Counted from the first letter of the stretch, positions 26,509 to 36,138 are shown. The stretch: 64,000 nt of DNA from Mucilaginibacter psychrotolerans (GCF_004519315.1 NZ_SOZE01000010.1:1-64000); one strand, 5' to 3'. Notes: generated from the sequence alone by a model not told the origin. Translations and numbers: made by a program.

Positions 26509-28869
26509 GTGAATTATTTCCCTGTTCCTGCAAATGAGCAAGAACGTCTTAAGGCCCTGCGCCGGCACGACATCTTGGATACGCTTAGCGAACCTGAGTT
26601 CAACCGGATTACCGAGTTGGCTGCTATGATATGCGATGTGCCTATATCTTTGGTAACGCTTGTGGACGAAAAACGGCAGTGGTTTAAATCGGTACTGGGG
26701 CTTGATGTGCACGAAACACACCGTGAAATTTCGTTTTGTACCCATGTAATTATGGAAACCGAATTGCTGGAAGTACCCAATACTATGCAAGATCATCGTT
26801 TTAGTGACAATAGTTTGGTAACCGGGCCACCCGCTATACGTTTCTACGCTGGTTACCCTGTTATAGATCAGGAGGGATTTGCTCTGGGCACATTATGCGT
26901 GGCCGACCTCAAAGAACGGCACCTTACGGATGAGCAAAAAAGGGCATTACAATTATTGGCCGGTCAGGTTATGGAACTCATTACAGAGCGTAGGCAAAAA
27001 CAGGAACTGATGAGCTTTCAGAAAATGTTTAACCTGGCTAATGATTTGGTTTTTATGGGCGGCGATGACGGCGTGTTTAAAAGGGTAAACCAGGCTTTTA
27101 CCCGCCTTTTGGGCTGGAGCGAAGACTATTTGCTCAACACCGCTACCTTTGAATTTGTTCACCCTGATGATATTGCAGTCACCGTTAGCCAGTTGGAGCG
27201 GTTAGCTATGGGCGAACCTAAGGTGAGCTTTTTGCAACGCTTTAAAACCGTTACAGGCGAATACAAATGTATTGAGTGGACCTGCATCCCTCAATCTGCT
27301 TCGGGTATAGTTTTTGGCACAGGCCGAGATGTAACCGAAAAACTAAAACTGGAAAGGACACTCGCCAGAACCAGGGATATGCTGGAACGCACCAACACTG
27401 TAGCACGCGTAGGGGGCTGGGAGCTTGATCTGCGCAAGCAAAAACTGTACTGGACGCCTGTAACCAAGGATATCCACGCCATGCCGGCCGACTATGAACC
27501 TACCCTGGCCAGCACACTGGAATTTTACAAACCCGGCGAAAGCCGCGAACTCATAACAGCGGCTATAAACAATGCCGTAAGTATGGGTACGCCCTGGGAC
27601 CTCGAACTGCAAATTATCAATGCCCGCAGCAAAGAAGTTTGGGTGCACGTTATTGGCAACGCTGTTTTTGAGGATGGCGTTTGCAGGCGCTTATATGGCA
27701 CTTTACAGGATATTGACGATCATAAGCGCGTGGAAATTGCCCTGATGCAGGCCGTTAATACCCAAAAAGAACTCAATAAAGAGCTGAAGGAAAAAGCAGC
27801 ACTGGTACAGGAACAGGATAAAACCATACAGGATATAAAAGAGTATAAGTTCCTGGCCGATTCGATACCGGAAATCATCTGGACCTCGAACCCCGACGGC
27901 ACCATGGAGTACTACAACCGGTACTGGTTTGATTATACGGGTATGACGTTGGAAGAAACCGCCAAATTTGGCTGGGCTTTCATTTTGCATCCCGATGATA
28001 TTGAAAAGGATTACCTGGACTGGACACACTGCCTCAATACCGGCACCCCCTATCAATCTGAAGTGCGTTTTAAGCGCAAAACGGATGGCACTTACCGGTG
28101 GCATCTTGCCCGTGCGCTGCCCATGAAAAACGATAAAGGTGAAGTTATCAAATGGTTTGGCAGTTGTACCGATATAGACGAATACAAACGCGCCCTTATC
28201 CTGGAAAACAAGATAAGCCAGTTTGAAGATTTTAACCGCATCATAGCCCACAACCTGCGCGGGCCCGCTGCCAGCATAGAGATGCTGCTGAACATGATAA
28301 ATGATGAAGAAATTGCCGAAGAAAAGGATGCGCTTTTTAATATGCTAAAAACCAGCAGCTTTACCCTTAACGATACGCTGGACGAACTGATGAAGGTGCT
28401 GGAGGTACGCAACAATAAAAACATGGCGTACGACCAATGTTTTCTGCCAGAAATGGTGGCCATTACCGATGCCATGCTAAAAGGGCAGATTGTAGCTACA
28501 AAGGCCCAAATTACCACCAGCCTGCAGGTACCGGTGATGATGTTCCCGAAGATGTACCTCGAGAGCATATTTTATAACATGGTGAGCAACTCGCTTAAGT
28601 ACAGTAAACCCGGCGTGCCACCCGAAATACATATAAGTTCAAAAACCGAAGACGGCCGCATAGTGTTGGAATTTAGCGATAACGGGCTGGGGATAGACCT
28701 GGGCCGCCACGGCCAAAACATGTTTAAACTGAACAGCGTTTTCCACAAAGGCTATGATAGCAAGGGCGTGGGCCTGTTTATGACCAAAACCCAGATTGAA
28801 ACCTTTGGCGGAAAGATTACCGTTGAAAGTGAACCTAACGTAGGCACAAAGTTTACAATAGTGTTTTAG
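26509..28869 (+). CDS. GAF/triple-PAS sensor histidine kinase
   Basis: The protein has 786 residues from a GTG start. A GAF domain occupies about 1-160 (LDTLSEPEFNRITELAAMIC, EKRQWFKSVLG, SFCTHVI, GFALGTLCVAD). PAS domains follow at about 170-290, 295-410 (PAS_3-like, ARVGGWELDL) and 445-560 (SIPEIIWTSNPDGTMEYYN). The kinase core starts near 565, with the phosphoacceptor His581 in RIIAHNLRGPAASIEML, N-box NMVSNSLKYSKP and G-boxes DNGLGID and GVGLFMTK. No membrane helix is seen, so it is a cytoplasmic sensor. It is followed by a longer paralogue at 29012. No receiver domain or cognate regulator is adjacent. Confidence 0.9.
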   Translation: MNYFPVPANEQERLKALRRHDILDTLSEPEFNRITELAAMICDVPISLVTLVDEKRQWFKSVLGLDVHETHREISFCTHVIMETELLEVPNTMQDHRFSDNSLVTGPPAIRFYAGYPVIDQEGFALGTLCVADLKERHLTDEQKRALQLLAGQVMELITERRQKQELMSFQKMFNLANDLVFMGGDDGVFKRVNQAFTRLLGWSEDYLLNTATFEFVHPDDIAVTVSQLERLAMGEPKVSFLQRFKTVTGEYKCIEWTCIPQSASGIVFGTGRDVTEKLKLERTLARTRDMLERTNTVARVGGWELDLRKQKLYWTPVTKDIHAMPADYEPTLASTLEFYKPGESRELITAAINNAVSMGTPWDLELQIINARSKEVWVHVIGNAVFEDGVCRRLYGTLQDIDDHKRVEIALMQAVNTQKELNKELKEKAALVQEQDKTIQDIKEYKFLADSIPEIIWTSNPDGTMEYYNRYWFDYTGMTLEETAKFGWAFILHPDDIEKDYLDWTHCLNTGTPYQSEVRFKRKTDGTYRWHLARALPMKNDKGEVIKWFGSCTDIDEYKRALILENKISQFEDFNRIIAHNLRGPAASIEMLLNMINDEEIAEEKDALFNMLKTSSFTLNDTLDELMKVLEVRNNKNMAYDQCFLPEMVAITDAMLKGQIVATKAQITTSLQVPVMMFPKMYLESIFYNMVSNSLKYSKPGVPPEIHISSKTEDGRIVLEFSDNGLGIDLGRHGQNMFKLNSVFHKGYDSKGVGLFMTKTQIETFGGKITVESEPNVGTKFTIVF

Positions 28870-29011
28870 TTTCCCTTACCATTTACCACATAGCTTTTTC
28901 GAATATCTTAAAAACCTAACAGCTATTTAATCAAAACTTAATTTATCCCTATTTATTAAGTATAGCAATAAGTTTCTAATTTCTTATCTTCGTACAAACA
29001 TCTAAATACTT

Positions 29012-31747
29012 TTGATCTTGCAATCGTCCCCAATACCTCATAATGAAAAGGAACGGCTTCGGAGACTAATTGAGTACAATATACTCGATACATTGAGCGA
29101 GGATGAATTTGACCAGATTACCGAGCTGGCATCTATCATTTGCGATACGCCAATCTCGTTGGTTTCATTGATCGATACCGACCGGCAATGGTTCAAATCA
29201 AATAAAGGACTCGGTGCCACGCAAACGCACAGAGACCTTGCTTTTTGCGCACATACCATTATGGGTACAGAGGTGATGGAGGTGCAGGATGCCACCATGG
29301 ATACGCGTTTTAAGGACAACGCATTGGTAACGGGCGAGCCGGAAATACGTTTTTACGCCGGGTTTCCGCTAACCGATCCGGATGGCTTTACCCTCGGCAG
29401 CCTTTGCGTAATAGACCGTAAAACCAAAAAACTTACTGCACAACAAAAGCGCGCGCTTGCGCTGCTGGGAAAGCAAGTAACCGATTTGATCATTGAACGG
29501 CGAAAAAAACAGAAAAGAACAAATTTTGAGAAACTATTTGGGCTTTCGCAAGACTTAATATTTATAGGAGGTACGGATGGGTATTTTAAAGAAATCAACC
29601 CGGCGTTCACCACCCTGTTTGGTTGGGACCAAAATCATTTACTAAAAACGTCCACCTTTGAATTTATACATCCCGACGATATTGAAAGCACAACCGGGCA
29701 ATTAAACAAACTTTTACAAGGAAAGCCTACCATAAATTTTCATCAGCGTTTCAAAGCGTTAGACGGTACGTATAAAATTATTGAATGGACATCTAACCGT
29801 GAAGAAAGCTCGGGATGTATTTTTGGTATAGGGCGCGATGTAACCGAAAATATTTTGCAAAAACAGCACCTTGCAGATAGCGAAGCAAAATTAAGGGCGT
29901 TTTTCGAAAACTCAAAAGGCCTGATGTGTACTCACCATATCAATGGTAAATTAATATCAGTAAATACCTCAGGCGCCTCCTTGCTGGGTTATTCAGTTGC
30001 CGAGTTAAATGGGTTAAGCTTGTTCGATATCATTCCTGCAGAACGGCATAAGATGTTGCGCGCCTACCTGAAAAAGATAAAACAGGAGGGCCGCGCAGAG
30101 GGGCAAATGATAACACTGCATAAAGATGGATCGCAAAGGGTATGGATGTTTAATAATACCCTGCAAAATAATGGAAATGAAAGCTATGTAATTGGTAACG
30201 CCATAGACATTACCGAACGATATGCCCTGGAAACCAAATTGCAGCGCACCACTGAAATGCTGGAGCAAACCAACCAGGTAGCGCGTGTAGGCGGCTGGGA
30301 GGTTGATCTGCTATCGAATAAGGTCTACTGGACGTCGGTTACCAAAGAAATTCATGGGGTGCCTGCGGATTACGAACCCAATTTGGAAACAGGCATTAGT
30401 TTTTACAAAACTGGAGAAAGCAGGGAAAAAATAAGTTCGGTAATAGAAAAGGCATTAACCGATGGTTCGCCCTGGAATGAGGAACTTCAGCTTGTAGATT
30501 TAGTTGGCAACGAAGTTTGGGTTAGGGCATTAGGCAACGCAGAATTTGAAAACGGTACTTGCAAACGCTTATACGGCACTTTTCAGGATATAAATGAAAA
30601 CAAAAAAGCCGAAATTGCCCTGCAAAGATCATTTGCAACCCAAGAGGCCTTAAACGAAGCTTTGCTGGAACAGCTGGAATTGATTAAACGACAGGACCAA
30701 ACTATTGAAAAAATCAAAGAATTCCAGTTTCTGGCCGACTCTATCCCACAAATCATCTGGACATCGAAAGCTGATGGCGGCGTAGATTATTACAATCAAT
30801 TTTGGTTTAAATACACCGGCTTAAGCCTCGAGCAATCTATAGAATCAGGCTGGGATCCTGTACTGCACCCAGACGATGTACAAACCGACGACGCACTGTG
30901 GGCCAAATCGTTACGAACCGGCGAACCCTACAGATCTGAAGTACGGTTTAAAAGAGCAGCGGATGGCCTTTACAAATGGCATCTCTGTAGCGGGCTACCT
31001 ATGCTTAATGATGCGGGTGAAATTGTAAAATGGTTTGGCTCTTGCTATGATATTGATGAATACAAACGTGCAATTGATCTTGAAAACCGGATAAGCCTTT
31101 ACGAAGATTTCAACAGGATTGTTGCCCATAATTTAAGGGGGCCTGCCGGCAGTATCCGTATGATACTAAATATGTTAAACGAAACTGCCGACGAAAGCGA
31201 AAAAGCCGAATTCTTGCAGATGCTGGGCGAATCGAGCGACACGCTTAACGAAACGCTTACCGATTTAATGCAGGTGCTGGAAATACGGATCAACAAAGAA
31301 ATGCAGCGTGATGATTGCGACCTGTTGAAGATTGTTTCTGTTACAAAAGCGATGTTACAAGGGCAAATGCTGGCAAAACAGGCCACCATCACCACCGATT
31401 TTAAAATTGCAACCATCCCCTTCCCTAAAATGTACCTCGAAAGCATTTTTTACAATATGGTAAGCAATGCCATCAAATACAGCAAGGCAGATGTGCCGTC
31501 TCATATCCACATCCAATCGGCAATTATAGATGGCCGTAGTACACTAACCTTTGCCGATAACGGGCTGGGCATCGACCTCAAAAGGCACGCCGGGCAAATG
31601 TTTAAGATGAGCAGTGTTTTCCACAAAGGTTACGATAGCAAGGGCGTGGGCCTCTTCATGACCAAGACCCAAATAGAAACCTTCGGCGGCAAAATCACTG
31701 TAGAAAGCGAACCTAACGTGGGGACTAAGTTTACGATAGTGTTTTAA
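29012..31747 (+). CDS. GAF/four-PAS sensor histidine kinase, paralogue of the preceding gene
   Basis: The protein has 911 residues, starting at a TTG (29012) or the TTG at 29018; no ATG precedes the conserved IPHNEKERLRRL. It repeats the architecture of the upstream kinase with one extra PAS at about 290-405 (AFFENSKGLMCTHHINGKLISV). The phosphoacceptor is His706 in RIVAHNLRGPAGSI. The final 44 residues, from SVFHKGYDSKGVGLFMTK to TKFTIVF, are identical in protein to the paralogue while the DNA differs at many third positions. This argues for purifying selection on an old tandem duplication rather than recent conversion. It is cytoplasmic and has no adjacent receiver domain. Confidence 0.9.
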   Translation: MILQSSPIPHNEKERLRRLIEYNILDTLSEDEFDQITELASIICDTPISLVSLIDTDRQWFKSNKGLGATQTHRDLAFCAHTIMGTEVMEVQDATMDTRFKDNALVTGEPEIRFYAGFPLTDPDGFTLGSLCVIDRKTKKLTAQQKRALALLGKQVTDLIIERRKKQKRTNFEKLFGLSQDLIFIGGTDGYFKEINPAFTTLFGWDQNHLLKTSTFEFIHPDDIESTTGQLNKLLQGKPTINFHQRFKALDGTYKIIEWTSNREESSGCIFGIGRDVTENILQKQHLADSEAKLRAFFENSKGLMCTHHINGKLISVNTSGASLLGYSVAELNGLSLFDIIPAERHKMLRAYLKKIKQEGRAEGQMITLHKDGSQRVWMFNNTLQNNGNESYVIGNAIDITERYALETKLQRTTEMLEQTNQVARVGGWEVDLLSNKVYWTSVTKEIHGVPADYEPNLETGISFYKTGESREKISSVIEKALTDGSPWNEELQLVDLVGNEVWVRALGNAEFENGTCKRLYGTFQDINENKKAEIALQRSFATQEALNEALLEQLELIKRQDQTIEKIKEFQFLADSIPQIIWTSKADGGVDYYNQFWFKYTGLSLEQSIESGWDPVLHPDDVQTDDALWAKSLRTGEPYRSEVRFKRAADGLYKWHLCSGLPMLNDAGEIVKWFGSCYDIDEYKRAIDLENRISLYEDFNRIVAHNLRGPAGSIRMILNMLNETADESEKAEFLQMLGESSDTLNETLTDLMQVLEIRINKEMQRDDCDLLKIVSVTKAMLQGQMLAKQATITTDFKIATIPFPKMYLESIFYNMVSNAIKYSKADVPSHIHIQSAIIDGRSTLTFADNGLGIDLKRHAGQMFKMSSVFHKGYDSKGVGLFMTKTQIETFGGKITVESEPNVGTKFTIVF

Positions 31748-31768
31748 AGGGAACATAAAAAGCCTTTT

Positions 31769-31841
31769 GTTCGCGCAAAGCCGCTAAGAACGCAAAGGCA
31801 AGGTTTAATTTTTTTTGCGTCTTTGCGGCTTTGCGCGAAAC
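31769..31841. repeat. Intergenic inverted repeat (CGCAAAG type)
   Basis: TTCGCGCAAAGCCGC at the left end is matched by GCGGCTTTGCGCGAA at the right, with ACGCAAAG/CTTTGCG inside. Similar sequence occurs at about 21380-21440. It lies behind the second kinase gene and could end its transcript. Such G/C-rich intergenic repeats are frequent in this group. Confidence 0.6.
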
Positions 31842-31883
31842 TTATTACATTGCAATTTAGCATGATTAAAGTTAAACAGCCCC

Positions 31884-32285
31884 ATGCCCTACACCTGCCC
31901 CAAATGCGAACGCGAGTTAACCAGCGAAAACCAAATGCATTACTGCGCCAAGGTGAGCCTGGATAGCTTATTCAAAGGCAAATCGCCGGAGTTGATTTTA
32001 CTCTTCGATAAACTACTCGCCGAAGTTGCCGACTGGCCCGATGTATTGGTAGGCACCACGCCCAACTGTATCACCTTTATACACCGGCAAACCTTCTTCG
32101 TTATCCGCCCCATGCAAAAGGTGCTGGATATCAAGTTCTACTCCACCGAAAAAATGGAAGGCCCGCCCATATTCAAAAGCATAGCCACCGCGGGCAGGTT
32201 TCAAAATAATATCCGCATGAGCAATGTGAGCGAGTTGCGGCCACAGCTTTTTAGTTGGATAAGGGGGTCGTATGAGTTGTTGTGA
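31884..32285 (+). CDS. DUF5655 protein with N-terminal zinc ribbon
   Basis: The protein has 133 residues. The N-terminus MPYTCPKCERELTSENQMHYC holds a CxxC-x15-C pattern that suggests a zinc-binding knuckle. The rest is a DUF5655 domain: LFDKLLAEVADWPDVLVGTTPNCITFIHRQTFFVIRPMQKVLDIKF, ending with LRPQLFSWIRGSYELL. DUF5655 resembles small nucleic-acid-associated transport or DUF1801-like domains, but no reaction is established. It is a single gene, convergent with the DUF4276 gene. Confidence 0.75.
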   Translation: MPYTCPKCERELTSENQMHYCAKVSLDSLFKGKSPELILLFDKLLAEVADWPDVLVGTTPNCITFIHRQTFFVIRPMQKVLDIKFYSTEKMEGPPIFKSIATAGRFQNNIRMSNVSELRPQLFSWIRGSYELL

Positions 32286-32311
32286 GAAGGTAATCTTGAT
32301 TGATAATTGCA

Positions 32312-32968
32312 CTATAGCCCTTCAGTGTTATCTTTCATTAAAGCTGCTTTTAACTTTTGCAACCAAGCAGAAAGTCCCGGACACTTTTGAATAATAACCT
32401 CTATCCCCAACGCTTCCAAAATCATCTCAGCTTCCAAAACCTTGTCGTATTTAAATATTTCTATTAGGCGTTTTGAAGGAGCACCTTGAGGACTTGTATT
32501 AATTTCTTCGGGATTTTCGTATTTGTTGATAATCTCCTGTAGCCTGCTCAACTTTTTTTCATCATCTACAACTATCTTAAATCCATCCATTCCCGAATAC
32601 ATCAAAGCTTCCATCTCGTGCTTTTGTATGTAGGGAATGATTAAATCTCCAAATTCTTCTAGAATCATATTTTCTATTATTGAGATATCATTTGCGTTAT
32701 TACTATACCCAGGGAAATTATTTGGCAACCTGAAGAAATCTAAAAATGTAGTAATGATAACATTACCTTGTGCCAAAATGCGACCGATATCGTTTTTCAG
32801 ATATTCATAACTTATATTTCCGCCTTTTTTATTTAGCTGCCTGTTTGTAATTATCTTTTGGGCATGCATGGCGTTTTTAAAACCATCTTTGTATAGATAA
32901 GGAATAACATGCTGATTTATAAATATTACTTCGGTATCACCTTCTACCAAAAAAACAAGCCTTTTCAT
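32312..32968 (-). CDS. DUF4276 protein with TOPRIM-like features
   Basis: The protein has 218 residues. It starts MKRLVFLVEGDTEVIFINQHVIPYL, in which VEGDTE matches the first TOPRIM acid motif; TTFLDFFRLP supplies an aspartate where the second motif is expected; a C-terminal segment with KRLIEIFKYDKVLEAEMILEALG and LSAWLQKLKAAL completes the family pattern. I assign it to DUF4276. By analogy with DUF4435/AriB and OLD nucleases, it could be a nuclease or RNA-cleaving effector. Its start lies three bases behind the AAA ATPase stop, so the two are an operon. The DNA is visibly A/T-rich. Confidence 0.75.
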   Translation of the reverse strand: MKRLVFLVEGDTEVIFINQHVIPYLYKDGFKNAMHAQKIITNRQLNKKGGNISYEYLKNDIGRILAQGNVIITTFLDFFRLPNNFPGYSNNANDISIIENMILEEFGDLIIPYIQKHEMEALMYSGMDGFKIVVDDEKKLSRLQEIINKYENPEEINTSPQGAPSKRLIEIFKYDKVLEAEMILEALGIEVIIQKCPGLSAWLQKLKAALMKDNTEGL

Positions 32969-32971
32969 TTA

Positions 32972-34063
32972 TTACATGTTTGAAGGCTGACCACCTATAA
33001 TATTTTTCTCCCAAACCTCACCCAAACTATAATCTTGTAACCACGAATTCAGTTCGACTTTGTTTAATCTATTAAAAACAGTCTCTTTCTCCTCTCGATC
33101 GGCAATCAGTATATCTTCTGGTTCAAAATAATCCACTAAATATACTGACTGAGAGGACACAATGATTTGCACTTCTTCTGAAGCCTTTCGAATTAAGCTT
33201 GCTAGTTTACTGATTGCTACTGGATGTAATCCTAATTCTGGCTCATCAATTATAATCGTCTTAGGAGGAGAAGGCTGCATTAACAGTGTTGCTAAACAAA
33301 TAAAACGCAACGTTCCGTCGGAGAGATGATTGGCATTAAAATAAGCATCGGGTTCTCCAACTTCTCGCCATTCTAATCGAATTTGATTTTCATTCAACCT
33401 ATCTGGCGACAACACAAATCTTTCAAAAAAGGGAGCAATTGATTTTATTGTTTTCTCTATTCTAACAAAATGCTTTGGATGCTTTTCCTGCAAATAATAC
33501 AGAAAGGCAGCGACATTTGAGCCATTATGTTTTAACATTAAATTATCATTAATGTTAGATGTACCTTTCATTGGCGACTTGTCACCAGTGTCATGAAAGT
33601 GATAAACTTCGAATTCCTTAAGTCTATTATTCACATAGTAGCCCTGACCATATTGAATACCTTTTAAGCTAAACTCCCTGACTGATTTAGCATAATTATG
33701 AAAATGCCATTTTCCATAGGAATTAAACGCCGTGTCCAGCGATTTTATATACAATGAATCCTGCGATTCGGCCAAAGAAATAATAAGCCTATTAGTTTGA
33801 TTAGAAAAATCACTTCCGAAAAAAAAATCAATATCAATTTGCTGAGTTTGCTTTTTTCCAAAATAAAGAAAACTGTCAGCCCCTCCCTTTTGAATAACGT
33901 AATCCCCTAAATTACGATCATATAGATTTCTAATAAGTGAAAAAATTGATATAAAATTGCTCTTCCCAACACCATTGCTTCCAATCAAAATATTAATTGG
34001 ACGCAATTCGATTGATTGATTCTTGATCGATTTGTAACCTTTTACGTCTATTTTAACAATCAT
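32972..34063 (-). CDS. AAA family ATPase paired with DUF4276, putative anti-phage module
   Basis: The ATG at 34063 gives 363 residues starting MIVKIDVKGYKSIKNQSIELRPINILIGSNGVGKSNF; a longer frame adds 22 residues outside the family pattern. It is an AAA_21/OLD-like ATPase: Walker A GSNGVGKSN, a signature-like NHLSDGTLRFICLATLLM, Walker B TIIIDEPELGLHP, and a final IVSSQSVYLVDYF. The pair with a DUF4276 TOPRIM-like gene three bases downstream matches the design of PARIS (AriA with AriB) and split OLD systems. That it defends against phage is inference from the design and from the A/T-rich composition. Confidence 0.8.
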   Translation of the reverse strand: MIVKIDVKGYKSIKNQSIELRPINILIGSNGVGKSNFISIFSLIRNLYDRNLGDYVIQKGGADSFLYFGKKQTQQIDIDFFFGSDFSNQTNRLIISLAESQDSLYIKSLDTAFNSYGKWHFHNYAKSVREFSLKGIQYGQGYYVNNRLKEFEVYHFHDTGDKSPMKGTSNINDNLMLKHNGSNVAAFLYYLQEKHPKHFVRIEKTIKSIAPFFERFVLSPDRLNENQIRLEWREVGEPDAYFNANHLSDGTLRFICLATLLMQPSPPKTIIIDEPELGLHPVAISKLASLIRKASEEVQIIVSSQSVYLVDYFEPEDILIADREEKETVFNRLNKVELNSWLQDYSLGEVWEKNIIGGQPSNM

Positions 34064-34138
34064 AATTAATAAGAAGTCCTTTTGATATATAGCAGTATAT
34101 CGAAGAAACAGTTTATACGAATATAGCATATATATCCC

Positions 34139-34176
34139 AAAAAAGGGACATGGCTCTCACCACATCCCTTTTTCTT
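34139..34176. terminator. Hairpin between the AAA module and a dispersed repeat
   Basis: AAAAGGGA pairs with TCCCTTTT around a short loop with GGCTCTCACC, followed by T-rich DNA. A near-identical hairpin stands at 34311-34345. It lies just beyond the start of the AAA gene, so it probably ends a transcript coming from the left or shields the AAA module. Confidence 0.5.
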
Positions 34177-34188
34177 AAAACAAAAACC

Positions 34189-34300
34189 CGTCATCCTGAA
34201 CTTGTTTGAGGACCCCATCTGCAGAGTTCGCGTCGATGCAAACCTGCTTAGCATGTCGGCCACTTTTATGATGGGATACCGAAAAAATTTCGGCATGACG
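34189..34300. repeat. 112-bp dispersed element with terminal inverted repeats, copy 2
   Basis: The left end is CGTCATCCTGAACTTGTTTG and the right end is its approximate complement ending GGCATGACG. The core (GCTTAGCATGTCGGCCACTTT) is related in reverse orientation to the core of the copy at 829-939. The element lies between two near-identical hairpins and has no coding frame. Confidence 0.7.
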
Positions 34301-34310
34301 TTGGGCAATT

Positions 34311-34345
34311 AAAAAAGGGATATGGCTCTCACCACATCCCTTTTC
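34311..34345 (-). terminator. Terminator hairpin of ahcY
   Basis: GGGATATGG and CCACATCCC form a stem (one A-C mismatch), flanked on the minus strand by a T-rich run (TCCCTTTTTT). It lies about 40 bases beyond the ahcY stop and duplicates the hairpin at 34139-34176. Confidence 0.65.
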
Positions 34346-34385
34346 TTATCTTAATTCCTGACTCTAAAAGTCTTTCGTCTAATAA

Positions 34386-35702
34386 TTAGTAACGGTAGTA
34401 CTCCGGTTTAAACGGACCTTCAACCGTTACACCAATGTACTCGGCCTGATCCTGGTCTAAAACTTCCAGTTCAACACCAATTTTGGCAAGGTGTAAACGG
34501 GCAACTTTCTCATCCAGGTGTTTAGGCAGGGTGTAAACTTCGTTTTCGTAAGCATCGGCGTTGGTCCAAAGCTCAATCTGGGCCAAAGTTTGGTTGGTGA
34601 ACGAGTTGCTCATTACAAAGCTTGGGTGGCCGGTAGCACAACCCAGATTTACCAAACGGCCTTCGGCTAATACAATAACGTCTTTACCTTCAATGGTGTA
34701 TTTATCAACCTGTGCTTTGATTTCGATTTTGGTGTCGCCATAAGCGCTGTTTAACCAGGCCATGTCGATCTCATTATCAAAGTGACCAATGTTACATACG
34801 ATAGCTTTGTCTTTCAATGCACGGAAGTGACCTTCGCGTACGATGTTCTTGTTACCTGTTGCAGTAACAACGATGTCGGCTTCGGCAATAGCGGTAGAAA
34901 GTTTCTTCACTTCGTAGCCTTCCATAGCTGCCTGTAAAGCGCAGATAGGGTCAATTTCGGTAACGATAACGCGAACACCAGCATTACGCAAGCTATCAGC
35001 AGAACCTTTACCTACGTCGCCGTAGCCACAAACAACACCTACTTTACCGGCCATCATTACGTCGGTAGCGCGGCGGATAGCGTCAACCAATGATTCGCGG
35101 CAACCGTATTTGTTATCAAATTTCGATTTGGTAACCGAATCATTAATGTTGATTGCAGGCACCAATAAAGTACCGGCTTTCATACGCTCGTATAAACGGT
35201 GAACACCAGTGGTAGTTTCTTCAGATAAACCTTGTATGCCAGCGGCAAGCTCAGGGTAACGGTCAAAAACCATGTTGGTTAAATCGCCACCATCATCTAA
35301 TATCATGTTTAGTGGCTGGCGGTCTTCGCCGAAGAAAAGGGTTTGTTCGATACACCAGTCAAACTCGGTTTCGTTCATACCTTTCCAGGCGTAAACAGAA
35401 GTACCGGCAGCAGCAATAGCAGCAGCAGCGTGATCTTGGGTAGAGAAAATATTACAGCTGGACCAGGTAACTTCGGCACCCAGCGCTTGCAGGGTTTCAA
35501 TCAGCACAGCAGTTTGGATGGTCATGTGCAGGCAACCCGCTATCCTTGCACCTTTTAAAATTTGTGCAGGGCCGTATTCGGCGCGTAATGCCATTAAGCC
35601 CGGCATTTCTGCCTCAGCTAGTTCAATTTCTTTGCGGCCCCAGGCAGCAAGTTCAATTTCCTTCACTTTATTTTTTACGTAGGTGGTTTCTACTGTCGAC
35701 AT
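34386..35702 (-). CDS. ahcY: Adenosylhomocysteinase
   Basis: The protein has 438 residues. AhcY hydrolyses S-adenosylhomocysteine to adenosine and homocysteine, removing the product inhibitor of methyltransferases. The family features are evident: [20 protein letters not shown] with SAH-binding residues, [38 protein letters not shown], and the NAD-binding [17 protein letters not shown]. The C-terminal FKPEYYRY, with its conserved Lys and Tyr residues, is the complete normal end. It is monocistronic. A TAnnTTTG box stands just upstream on the minus strand. This is a core housekeeping gene. Confidence 0.97.
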   Translation of the reverse strand: MSTVETTYVKNKVKEIELAAWGRKEIELAEAEMPGLMALRAEYGPAQILKGARIAGCLHMTIQTAVLIETLQALGAEVTWSSCNIFSTQDHAAAAIAAAGTSVYAWKGMNETEFDWCIEQTLFFGEDRQPLNMILDDGGDLTNMVFDRYPELAAGIQGLSEETTTGVHRLYERMKAGTLLVPAININDSVTKSKFDNKYGCRESLVDAIRRATDVMMAGKVGVVCGYGDVGKGSADSLRNAGVRVIVTEIDPICALQAAMEGYEVKKLSTAIAEADIVVTATGNKNIVREGHFRALKDKAIVCNIGHFDNEIDMAWLNSAYGDTKIEIKAQVDKYTIEGKDVIVLAEGRLVNLGCATGHPSFVMSNSFTNQTLAQIELWTNADAYENEVYTLPKHLDEKVARLHLAKIGVELEVLDQDQAEYIGVTVEGPFKPEYYRY

Positions 35703-35721
35703 AGCTTTTCTGTTTTTTCTT

Positions 35722-35729
35722 CAAAAGTA
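35722..35729 (-). promoter_or_regulatory. TAnnTTTG -7 box of ahcY
   Basis: On the minus strand TACTTTTG ends about 20 bases before the ATG at 35702. No TTG is seen at the standard -33 spacing, so only the -7 element is supported. Confidence 0.4.
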
Positions 35730-35786
35730 AATAATAAAAATTCTTTAAAGAAGGCGTAGCGGTTTTGTTGCCATAGGGCAATCGGG

Positions 35787-36100
35787 ACCGCTGATTTTAA
35801 TGATTAAATGATGCCGCTGATTGTCTGAACCATGATTTGCCAGATTATAGGATGACAGGATTTTGAAATGCATCAGGGCAATCCTTAAATCCTTTCATCA
35901 TGGTCTGAACCGTTGATTTTTCGCGAAATATTAATTTTTTATTTGGTGCTTAAGAGGGCTACGCCGTTTTAATGATTAAATGATGTCGTTGATTGTCTGA
36001 AAAACTATGATGTACCGGTTTAAGGGATTACTTGTTTTGTAATCCTTTAATCGAGAAAATCAGGAAAATCATGGTTCAGACAATAAAATCAGCTGTTCAG
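35787..36100. repeat. Two dispersed repeat units related to the 147-bp array, reverse orientation
   Basis: 35787-35913 is a reverse-complement copy of the 147-bp unit at 5551-6050 (AATCCTTTCATCATGGTCTGAAC, ATGCATCAGGGCAATCC, with some substitutions). 35967-36100 is a further, more diverged unit with an AAGGGATTAC/GTAATCCTTT hairpin. The tail CGCTTAATCCTGTAATCGTG also occurs at 6062-6081. The region is otherwise without genes. Confidence 0.8.
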
Positions 36101-36138
36101 AAATAATCGTGTTTATCGCTTAATCCTGTAATCGTGTG

